Source: Haplosporangium gracile (lineage: Eukaryota; Mortierellomycota; Mortierellomycetes; Mortierellales; Mortierellaceae). Taken from it: 19,874 nt of DNA. The stretch covers positions 1 through 19,874 of the forward strand of contig JAAAUF010000663.1 in assembly GCA_015499985.1 (NCBI GenBank). The letters run 5' to 3'. Below the pieces are notes generated by a model. The model saw only the letters and a list, made by a program, of their open reading frames with translations, was not told the origin of the DNA and did not search any database. Positions within the stretch are counted from its first letter, which is position 1, and every line of letters begins with the position of its first letter. The translations under genes and the position numbers were made by a program. This document shows positions 9,380 to 17,171 of this stretch, one piece after another.

Positions 9380-9790
9380 TGTGTGGTCTGGATCGTGGTT
9401 CTCCGTAGTGACACATTTCGATGGCATGGTGGGTAAATGCCCATTGTGGAGGCACTCTTATGTCCGCTTTTAAAAACTAACAAGTGGGATTCCGCTTGTG
9501 CTCAATGTAATATTTGATATGAATGGACGAAGAGAATAGTTAGCTGGTCTAGTGCGGGATCAATTTTTTTTGTTCTATGCCGTCAAGTGTGTGGGTTGAA
9601 GGAATAAACGTTCCCTTCTCGTTGTCCAACTTCAATCTCGATCATGCTCCTCTCTCCCCTTTTCAAGGAAGCAGCAATAACAACAAAAGAAATGAGAGCA
9701 CCCTTATTTCCCTTCTCCGCATTGTTTCTTGTTCAATCTGAACTAGGAGGCTTTCCGATAAGGACGACCAAAGGGTGTAATTTCCCTTGT

Positions 9791-9806
9791 TGACTCCGTT
9801 GACTCA
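9791..9806 (+). promoter_or_regulatory. Gcn4/AP-1-type sites upstream of IleRS
   Basis: A perfect TGACTCA (9800-9806) follows a one-mismatch copy TGACTCC (9791-9797), 9 bp apart start to start. They are about 110 bp upstream of the TATA box at 9914 and 278 bp or more before the IleRS ATG. TGACTCA is the binding site of Gcn4/CPC1-type bZIP activators of general amino-acid control, which target aminoacyl-tRNA synthetase genes in other fungi. Motif and placement are seen; regulation is inferred. Confidence 0.5.
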
Positions 9807-9913
9807 ACTGACCCATCGATGCCGCGGCTCCTTCCTTTTCGCCTTCCATTGGCCAGAGGTGAGTAAGCAAAGAGGTAAAAATGTGTTTCGCCAATAAACC
9901 TGAATACAAAAAG

Positions 9914-9920
9914 TATAAAA
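9914..9920 (+). promoter_or_regulatory. TATA box of the IleRS gene
   Basis: tataaaa in the context aagtataaaagg, followed by a C/T/A-rich segment with no G-rich stretches. A start of transcription near 9940-9950 would give a leader of about 140 nt before the ATG at 10084. The leader contains no ATG. Confidence 0.65.
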
Positions 9921-10083
9921 GGCCCTCTTACTTTCCCACACTCCTCTTTCCCACAAACCCTTTTCTCTCACATACACTTTCATTACATCCAGACAATTAG
10001 TCAGACATAAAACCACTACGCACATTCGCACATACCCAGCAATCCAACACACGATTACCACGTTCTCTCTCTCTTTGACCGCC

Positions 10084-13000
10084 ATGGCATCCAACATTAT
10101 TATACTCCCAACAGCAGCATCCACTATCCCTCAGGCAACCACCACTCCCATGAATACTACTCCTACCACAACCAACAAAAGGGAGCAGAAGAAGGAAAAG
10201 CCCGACCAAAAGTACGCACCTACCTTATTCCTCCCCAAGACAGATTTCCCCCTCCGCGCCGACGCCGCCGTGCGCGAACATCAATTCCGCCAACGCTGCA
10301 CCACAGACCTGTACGCATGGCAGCGTGAAAACAATGGTGGAGTGTTGTTTGTCCTTCATGATGGACCCCCCTACGCGAACGGACATTTGCATCTGGGCCA
10401 TGCGCTCAATAAGCTCATCAAGGACTTTGTCAACCGTCATAAGGTCATGCAGGGCTTCAAAGTCGAGTACGTTTTTTTTTGTTTTTTTTTGTCGTCAGAT
10501 GTGGGCTTTCATTATTGTGATCAGTGCGCACAATGCATACGTCTATGCCTTTCTAACGCAAATTTTTTTCTTGAACAAAAAAACAACAACGATAGTTACC
10601 GCCCGGGTTGGGATTGCCACGGCCTGCCCATCGAACTCAAAGCTCTGGCAGAGTTAAAAGTCACCGATCGGTCCAACTTGTCCCCAACAGAGGTACGTGC
10701 GGTAGCCCAGGCGACCGCCCAATCGGCTGTCGATTCTCAGCGTCAAGAGTTCTCATCCTACGCCGTGATGGGTGACTGGGTCAATGGGTACAAGACCATG
10801 GACAAGGACTTTGAGACCCGTCAGCTGGGGGTCTTTTATGAGATGATGAACAAGGGTCTGATATATCGGGCCAACAAGCCCGTGTACTGGTCTCCTTCGT
10901 CCAAGACTGCGCTTGCGGAATCCGAGTTGGAGTACAAGGATGATCACAAGTCTAGGTCGGCTTGGATTGCCTTTTTTGTTGAGCAGCCTTGTAAGTTTCC
11001 CCCCCCTCCCCCTATCCATTGTCATGTTATTATGGGTGCGTGTGTTTTGACTGTGTAGCTCACGAGCTGACGACTGACTATGATATTACTATTTCAAACT
11101 CAAACAATAGCGGAAAAGCTGGTATCGTTACTACCGCCTGGGGCATCTTTACAAGCTATAGTATGGACGACAACACCCTGGACCTTGCCGGCTAACAGAT
11201 GTGTGGCTGTGCACCCCAAAATGAACTACACTCTGTTCAGGTCTAGCACTGCCTCCGACCCCAACACCGTCTACCTCACCGCGACCGATCGTATGGACGA
11301 GATGAAGGTCCGCTTCACTTCCCCAAAGCCCAAGTCTGCGTCCAATGTTGACTCGGCTATGGAAGTCGTCTTCGAGACCGTCGCGCAGTTATCTGGCCAA
11401 GATCTGGTCGGAAGTCACTACCAGCATCCTCTCACCGGTGGGACCTCATTGCCCTTCATTGCTGCGGACTATGTCGCCTCCGACTCTGGTTCAGGCCTCG
11501 TCCACACAGCTCCCGGGCATGGTATGGACGACTTCAAGGCCTGCTTCCCCCTGGGCATTGAGGCTTTTTGTCCCGTCGATGGGAATGGCGCCTTCACCGC
11601 CGAGGCTGGTCCTGAGCTCGAGGGGCTCTCTGTTCAGACAGAAGGCACAGTCAAGGTCCTGGAGATGCTGGTCATCCGCGGCAGCCTGATCCAGGAGCAA
11701 GTCTACGTTCATAAGTACCCCTACGACTGGCGGACCAAGAAACCCGTCATCCTCCGAGCGACCTCGCAGTGGTTTGCAAATGTTGGCACCATTAAGGAGA
11801 ATGCGCTCAAGGCGATCGAGCAAGTCCGAATTGTCCCTGAAGGCGCCCGTCGTCGTCTGGAGGGGTTTGTATTGTCGAGATCGGAATGGTGTATCTCGCG
11901 TCAGAGGTCGTGGGGTGTTCCTATCCCTGTGATGTATAACGTCGAGACGGACGAGCCCCTGTTGACAAGGGAATCTGTCCAGCATATCATTGACTTGGTC
12001 AAGGAGCATGGTGCCGATGTCTGGTGGTCATTGACGACTGAGGAGTTGTTGGCGCCGGAGTACAGGAATGATGGAAACACATACCGCCGGGGTACCGATA
12101 CCATGGATGTTTGGTTCGACAGCGGCACTAGCTGGACCATGATCGAGGAAAAGATGCCTCGCCCTCATCTCCCCTTTGTGGCGGACGTCTACTGCGAAGG
12201 ATCAGACCAGCACCGTGGTTGGTTCCAGTCTTCGTTGTTGACCTCTGTGGCCCTGACTGGCAAGGCGCCCTTTGGAACCTTGATCACACATGGGTTCCTG
12301 TTGGATGCCAAGGGCTTTAAGCAGTCAAAGTCTCTCGGGAACACGGTTGACCCAGCCATAGTCATCAATGGTGGCAAGAATTTGGTCAAGGAGCCCGCCT
12401 ACGGCACGGATGTGCTGCGACTCTGGGCGGCGTCTTCAGAGTACACTAAGGACATTGCGATCGGATCAACCATCTTGCAGCAGGTTGCTGAAGGGATGCG
12501 CAAGTTCCGGACCACGGCCCGGTTTATGTTGGGTAACTTGAAGGGGTTCAAAGAATCCGAGGCGGTGCCTTATAAGAAAATGAGTCGATTGGACAAGTTT
12601 ATGCTTTCGGAGGTATACCAATTCTGTAAGAACGTCAACGCCGGCTACGACGAACTCATGTTTAACAAAGGTAAGCAAAGGAGGGACATTGGAAAACATT
12701 TTTTTCTCTTTCTCTGAAAAACCTTAAATGGTTAAAAATAGTAACTAACGCGCCTCGTTTTTTTCTTTTATTTTTTTTCTTTTCTTCGCCTAATAGTGTA
12801 TGGCCAGCTGCAGCACTTCAGCAGCACGACACTCTCCTCATTCTACTTGGACGTCATCAAAGACACGCTCTACTCCAACTCTGAGTCCAGCCCAGCCCGC
12901 CGAGCAATCCAAACAGTCCTTTTCCACGTCCTCACAGCCTTCAACAAGGCCATTGCCCCTCTGGCCCCACATTTCGCCGAAGAAGTCTATGACCACTATC

Positions 13001-13557
13001 GCGAATGCTTTACCTCAGAGCAGCCGACAGTCTTCCGTACGGGGTGGTTGGATTTTGTTCCCGAGGAGTGGAATAATCTTAAAGTAAGGGAGGAGTTTTT
13101 GGTGGTGAAACAGTTGAGGACGGAGGTGAACCAGCTTTTGGAACAGGCGCGTGCGGGTAAGGTTATTGGACCGTCGCTTGAGGCCGCTGTTGAGATCCAG
13201 GTCTTCTCGCCGTCATCGTCTTCGTTAGAGGAGCAGTCTGCTTCGTCGGATTGGAGCAAAGTTGTTGAGACGTATGCCGAGGATTTCGCGAAGCTGTTCA
13301 TTACCTCAGAGGTCAAGGTCACCAAGCATAAGGAAGGCGACAACTTGCAGGATGCCGAATCAGGCACAGGCACAGGTGTGTTTGTGAAGGAACTGACTTT
13401 ATCCGAGGGAGAAAATGGCGTAGGTGGGTATCGATGCCGTTTGGTCGTTAAGAAGGCCAGTCTATTCAAATGCCCTCGCTGTTGGACGTTCACTAGCCAG
13501 GCGGCGGATTCTCTTTGTGGACGATGTGGCCCTGTTGTTGCCGCCTTGCAGAACTAG
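10084..13557 (+). CDS. Isoleucyl-tRNA synthetase, bacterial/mitochondrial type, 1032 aa, 4 exons
   Basis: Exons are 10084-10466, 10596-10990, 11111-12670 and 12797-13557 (TAG). Introns of 129, 120 and 126 nt are GT-AG and phase-consistent. The enzyme charges tRNA-Ile with isoleucine. Class I signature HLGH is at 103-106 in the context GPPYANGHLHLGHALNK. Next come YRPGWDCHGLPIE (about 129-141), the CP1 editing domain with WTTTPWTLP at 278-286 and GLVHTAPGHGMDD at 388-400, and EGSDQHRGWFQSS in the catalytic core. KQSKS at 663-667 stands in for the usual KMSKS. An anticodon-binding region and a C-terminal zinc knuckle follow, CPRCW (1005-1009) and CGRC (1020-1023). This layout is that of bacterial and mitochondrial IleRS (IARS2/Ism1 type), not the cytosolic one. 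ATG 10084 has a strong context (gccATGG). The first 35 residues are Ser/Thr-rich but poor in Arg, a weak presequence. The in-frame leader is discussed under findings. Confidence 0.96.
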
Positions 13558-13842
13558 GCGACGGAGGGGTTTTCTTTTTTTTTTCAAGTGAAGGGTTTGT
13601 AGATTTTTATTTTGATTGAATACAAATACAATGAAAAACTGGAAAAAAAAAGACAAGGCAATGGGGGTATATGGGTGGCTATTGTACAATGATTATTGAG
13701 AAAAAGATATTAAAAAAATGGGCGATGTTGGGCGCGTTGCGTGTCAACCTACTTGTACAAGCAAGAAAAAAAAAACAAAAACGAATATAAAACAAATAAC
13801 ATGAAAATATGATGATGATAAAGATGATAAAAAGACAGGAAT
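13558..13842. other. Short convergent intergenic region
   Basis: Only 285 bp separate the IleRS stop codon from the stop codon of the minus-strand membrane-protein gene. No canonical AATAAA is seen for IleRS. Reverse-strand AATAAA (plus tttatt, 13606-13611) could end the opposing transcript inside the IleRS 3' UTR, so the two mRNAs probably overlap tail to tail. A-rich runs dominate; no gene is seen. Confidence 0.4.
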
Positions 13843-14654
13843 TTACACCTTCTCAGAGGTATAAGGCAAAGGACGTCGAGCAGCATTATCAGTATCGGTA
13901 GAACTGGTAGTTTTCTTCTTATCCCTCAATTTGCGATCCCTCAACTGGTGATCATAGGCTAATAAACCCCAATACCAACTGACGTACTGCGTCAAAAAAA
14001 TTCCCAAGAATGCCAAGATCCACTTTGCCGGAGAAATAATCCACGTCCCCGTAGCATTATCTCTCAATAGAAAAGTCTTTAACCATACTTCATGCTGTTC
14101 AGATGCGACCGAGGGGCCAAAAAGTGGCGATGAAGAAGAAGAAAAACGATCGAGCATGATCCGATCCCAGGCACCGGTTTGTTGTTGGTTGACACCGAGC
14201 CAGGCGAGCATGAGGATAAAAGTGAGAATGGCGGTAAAGAGGTACATTGTATGGAAGACTCGGAGGAGTGTCCAGGAGGAGAGGGAGAGGGCAAGGAAGC
14301 CAAAGATGGATAGCATGGCTGTGAAGAGGGAGACTAGCCAGAAGATGAATACTGGTACATTTATGTCTAGCAGGAAAAAGAGCCAAAAGAGTAAACAAGT
14401 GTGAATAACGAGAAGTCATTTGTTCGACAAATGCAGAGGATGAAAAAAGCAAACAAAAACAAAAACCATCGGCCCTCCCTTCATGCTTTTAAATGTTTTT
14501 TTTTTTTTTTTTCTAGTGTTTTTTCTCCATGCTCTCAAAGGCAACGTCGTCCTTTTTTTTTTTATATAAAACCCTTACCATCGAGCGCACGGCTGGCTTG
14601 AAGGAGAAGGACGGACATGATTCCGTTGTAGGCGAGCATAAAACTTGTAATCAT
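13843..14654 (-). CDS. Four-helix membrane protein of unknown function, about 199 aa
   Basis: The modelled exons are 14654-14579 and 14366-13843 (minus strand), joined by a 212-nt intron (gtaagg...tgctag) that splits an Asp codon. Four hydrophobic segments are visible: about 1-20 (MITSFMLAYNGIMSVLLLQA), 28-52, 59-84, and 134-163 with an aromatic WYWG. A hydrophilic loop of about 50 residues between helices 3 and 4 carries the sequon N129-A-T. The tail from 164 is basic (RDRKLRDKKK) and then Ser/Thr-rich. The topology resembles tetraspanins, but there is no cysteine at all, so the CCG motif is missing and that family is rejected. The start is uncertain. The exon has an acceptor-like ttgcag just before 14659, and a tiny upstream exon (ATG at 14770, donor gtaata at 14766) would add two residues in phase. 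I do not recognise the family. Confidence 0.72.
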
Positions 14655-14884
14655 GTATGCTGCAAAGCCCAAATGAATACAACTAGACACAGATACACAG
14701 AAGACAATAAATGACGCGCGCAAGATATTAATTTTTATCCTTCATGGCATAGCCTCTTCCTATTACTCATCTCTCAAGCAAGTTCCTCTTGTGCGAAGCA
14801 TATCTTATATTCAAACATACATGCAAACAAACAAAAACAATAATGCCAAAAAAAAAGGTCTCCTATCAATATCGTTTATCTCTC

Positions 14885-15748
14885 CTAAGCATACCTTTTG
14901 TTTGCCGTCGCCGCGGACTTGGCCGCGTCATTGACGGGGGCTGGAGAAAAGAAATGAGGACGACCTTCAGGAATAGCCTGACTCTGCTGTTGCTGCTGCT
15001 GCTGCTGTTGGTTCGCAGAGTGTTTGTTCCTGAAAGCCAGATAGATTTTCTTTGGGCTCCATGGGCCTTTTGACAAAATCATGGGCGTCTTGAATATTGA
15101 TGTAGCTACCTGATTGCTAGTACTACCGGCATTCCAAAATTCTGTGAGAGGAGCTTGATTTGTTCTATACTGAGACCTGCGGGTAGAGTAGCGGTGTACT
15201 GGTTTCCGGATAGAGTTTCTGATGGTAAGGTATTGTGGTTGTTGGTATGGTCGGAGAGAGTAGGCTGGGAGGTAGTAAGTTGAGGAGGAAGAGGAGGACG
15301 AACCTTTTGCAGCGATAGTGACAGCGGAGGCGTGGATTGCGTACTGTGGGAAGATAGACTGCTGCTGTGGTTGCCGTTGCTGATGATGAGAAGAGAGTGC
15401 GTAAGCGGCAAGGTGGGCTGGGGTGGGGATTGCCAGTTGTTGCTGTTGTTGTGATGGTGGTGGAGGAGCGATGATAATGGATGCTCGGAGGTGGGCGGGT
15501 GGAGAAGGCGGGCCTTCACAATGATGACGAGGTTTTTGTTGTTGTTGGTGGTGATGATAATGAACTGCAGCGATTGGTGAAGGAGCAAGAGTTGCAATGT
15601 TGCTTGCAGGGCGGGCAGGAGGACGAATTGAAATAGGAGGGGATTGTTTCTTCCTGCCGATCGAGGTATCAATGACGAGTGTTTGGTTGTTGGGATGGTT
15701 GCGGCGAAAGTGTTTTCTTTTGGTAGATCGATTTGGTGAGGTTTTCAT
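14885..15748 (-). CDS. Gln/His/Ser-rich protein of unknown function; 287 aa unspliced or 218 aa spliced
   Basis: ATG 15748 opens a frame to TAG at 14885 (287 aa). The first 148 residues are basic and then Pro/Gln/His-rich, suggesting an intrinsically disordered, perhaps nuclear, protein. A poly-Gln run lies near the C-terminus. An alternative model fits splice phase exactly: exons 15748-15304, 15176-15110 and 15029-14885, with introns of 127 nt (gttcgt...ccgcag) and 80 nt (gtagct...tttcag). It gives 218 aa and replaces the middle with GLSIEQIKLLSQNFGMPVV, an amphipathic segment read in another frame, before rejoining at RNKHSANQQQ. The intron sizes match the neighbours, but the gttcgt donor is weak. 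The last codons (AAA AGG TAT GCT TAG) also contain a donor-like gtatgc. No family is recognised. A gene here is likely; the exon structure is not settled. Confidence 0.68.
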   Translation of the reverse strand: MKTSPNRSTKRKHFRRNHPNNQTLVIDTSIGRKKQSPPISIRPPARPASNIATLAPSPIAAVHYHHHQQQQKPRHHCEGPPSPPAHLRASIIIAPPPPSQQQQQLAIPTPAHLAAYALSSHHQQRQPQQQSIFPQYAIHASAVTIAAKGSSSSSSSTYYLPAYSLRPYQQPQYLTIRNSIRKPVHRYSTRRSQYRTNQAPLTEFWNAGSTSNQVATSIFKTPMILSKGPWSPKKIYLAFRNKHSANQQQQQQQQQSQAIPEGRPHFFSPAPVNDAAKSAATANKRYA

Positions 15749-15782
15749 TGTAATGTGTGTGTTTGTACGAAAATAGAGGGTT

Positions 15783-15818
15783 GTATGTGTGTGTGTGCGT
15801 GTGCGTGTGAGTGTGTGG
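15783..15818 (+). repeat. TG/CA microsatellite in the leader of the 14885-15748 gene
   Basis: Imperfect TG dinucleotide repeats with occasional tgcg and tgag units, reading as CA-rich on the coding (minus) strand. The tract lies between the TATA box at 15963 and the ATG at 15748, so it is probably within the 5' UTR. Confidence 0.7.
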
Positions 15819-15962
15819 ATGTGGATGGATGTAGGTGAAATGAACAGAGAAATGTATGTTTACAATCTAGGGACGGAAACAAAGCGCAAAAAAAAAGTGA
15901 TGGTAATAAGAACAAGTGCTGTGAGGAAAAAAAGGACGGCAAAGTGAGAATGAAGGATCGTC

Positions 15963-15969
15963 TTTTATA
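15963..15969 (-). promoter_or_regulatory. TATA box for the 14885-15748 gene
   Basis: The reverse strand reads gatataaaaga. It is about 215 nt upstream of the ATG at 15748, leaving room for a CA-rich leader of about 185 nt. The form and orientation match the TATA box of the IleRS gene in this window. Confidence 0.5.
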
Positions 15970-16029
15970 TCTTCCGCTAGGGCTCAGTTCTTTCTTGATA
16001 AGATGGTACAAGACAAAAGGAAACTAGGG

Positions 16030-17045
16030 TTGAAAAAATCAATAGGGGGACGGAATAGGTGCCAAAAATAAACTCTGATCCCATGCCCTGTAAACAAGGA
16101 GAGTGCACAGCCCAAATCTATCATGAAAAGCGGCGCGGTTAGTTGGGGAGTTCAAGAGTCCTTGAAGAAGGAGGAGAGATAGGAGGAGAGGGGCAAAATA
16201 GTCAAAACTTTGTAAACGCAAACGAAGGGGGGGGGGGCCGATGGAATGAACGATAGGAGGGAGTACATTTAGCAAAGTTTTTTTCTTGGGATGTTAGGTT
16301 TCTCGCTTAGTAGCATTTTACCTGCCTCAAATGAGAAGTGGTGGGTAAATGTGATACCGAGTTGAGGTACCGCCTCCTCTCAGGCCTCAATGATGCTGAG
16401 GCGCAGATTGTGGAGAAGGAGCAGCGTAATGACCCGAACTTCCAGAGGAACGACCAGAAGGAGCAGTCGTGTAGGGATCCTGAAAGCGCTCGTATGTTAC
16501 AGTGTAGCACTTACCGTAAATTCGTTGAAACGTTGATCGTTGTTCTGGCGCGCGTCGCGTCGAGTTTCACTTCTATTCTAGGATCAGTGATGAGACGATC
16601 ATAGATCAGACTGGCAAAGGTCAGCAAAGACTGTCCTTGTCGATCGGTGTAGCCGTACCGCTGCTTCATTTCTTTTTCCACTGGGTCCAATATCTTTCAA
16701 AGCCGGACTCACAGGGGGTGGGAAACAGCGAGGCAGCAAATCGTGGATCGAAGAGTCTAGGCGCAGTTTGAAGTAGAGGCAGAATGCCTTTGAACGGTAC
16801 GATAGGATATACAGTGAAAAGAGAAAAAAAAGTGGCTGATCGATGAGCGTGATGAATTCTATATGCGTTCCTTTTTTGTGTTTTCTCTTGATAGTTTCTA
16901 TCTCTCGTCTTTTCTCGGCGGGAAGTATCTTTTCTCAATAAGGCTCCCAGGACACTCGCATGAGCATTGCCACCAAATTTCCTCGTGTGGAGATGACCTT
17001 GTGACTGCGAACCAAATGCTTTGTAAACACATTCAAAAGGCGCAC
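16030..17045. other. Unresolved interval with coding-looking minus-strand pieces
   Basis: No intact gene can be assigned. On the minus strand a 52-codon frame (16669-16511) starts MKQRYGYTDRQGQSLL. Upstream of it a long frame without ATG ends at 16666 and includes RLFDPRFAASLFPTP. Downstream, a frame ending at TGA 16387 reads DPYTTAPSGRSSGSSGHYAA. These lie in different frames. Donor-like gtgagt (in ccccctgtgagtcc, about 16714) and gtaagt (16514-16509) and acceptor-like tttcag and cctag sites are present, but the simplest joins need introns of only 32-35 nt, shorter than any other here. On the plus strand, 16362-16480 is also open and helix-like (ELRYRLLSGLNDAEAQIVEK). It may be a decayed gene, an unmodelled spliced gene, or chance. 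The right edge should contain the GPN1 promoter. Confidence 0.3.
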
Positions 17046-17113
17046 GTTTTTTTCTCTCTTTTTTTTTTGCTCTTCGCTCTTCTTTTTCGCGCTGCGCTTA
17101 TTTTCTTCGACCT
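17046..17113 (+). promoter_or_regulatory. Pyrimidine-rich promoter/leader tract of GPN1
   Basis: A nearly continuous T/C tract (for example cttcgctcttctttttcgcg) ends about 60 nt before the GPN1 ATG. CT-rich blocks just upstream of transcription starts are typical of highly expressed fungal genes. No TATA box was found for this gene. Confidence 0.4.
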
Positions 17114-17171
17114 GTGCATCAGACTCATTCAACTCATCAGGACAAACACACACATCAGAAAACAAAGAACA

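Larger units (their letters stand above)
8945..9790. other. NDUFA2 3' flank and intergenic DNA, no gene seen
   Basis: No supportable gene. AATAAA at 9146-9151 is a candidate poly(A) signal for NDUFA2, about 200 nt after its stop. A GA-rich simple repeat occupies 9334-9379. The remainder shows no conserved reading frame, RNA gene or repeat element that I can identify. Confidence 0.5.

Noticed and set aside
10075..10083. TTG at 10075 as the main IleRS start
   Set aside because: ATG 10084 has an excellent context. TTG adds only three residues, so it is considered only as one of several near-cognate options in the leader.
11041..11110. Earlier acceptor ctgtgtag (11058) for IleRS exon 3
   Set aside because: Joined to exon 2 it puts the downstream sequence in the wrong frame. 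The acceptor at 11109-11110 restores the conserved EKLVSLLPPGAS...WTTTPW reading.
13843..14654. Tetraspanin assignment for the four-helix protein
   Set aside because: There is no CCG motif and no cysteine anywhere in the protein.
14579..14900. Joining the 14885-15748 gene through donor gtatgc (about 14894) to the membrane-protein exon at 14659
   Set aside because: The phase gives a non-hydrophobic reading that hits a stop at the next junction. The two are better treated as separate genes.
16476..16515. A 35-nt intron (gtaagt...tttcag) on the minus strand
   Set aside because: It is in phase with one reading, but shorter than every supported intron here (80 nt or more), so it is not used for annotation.
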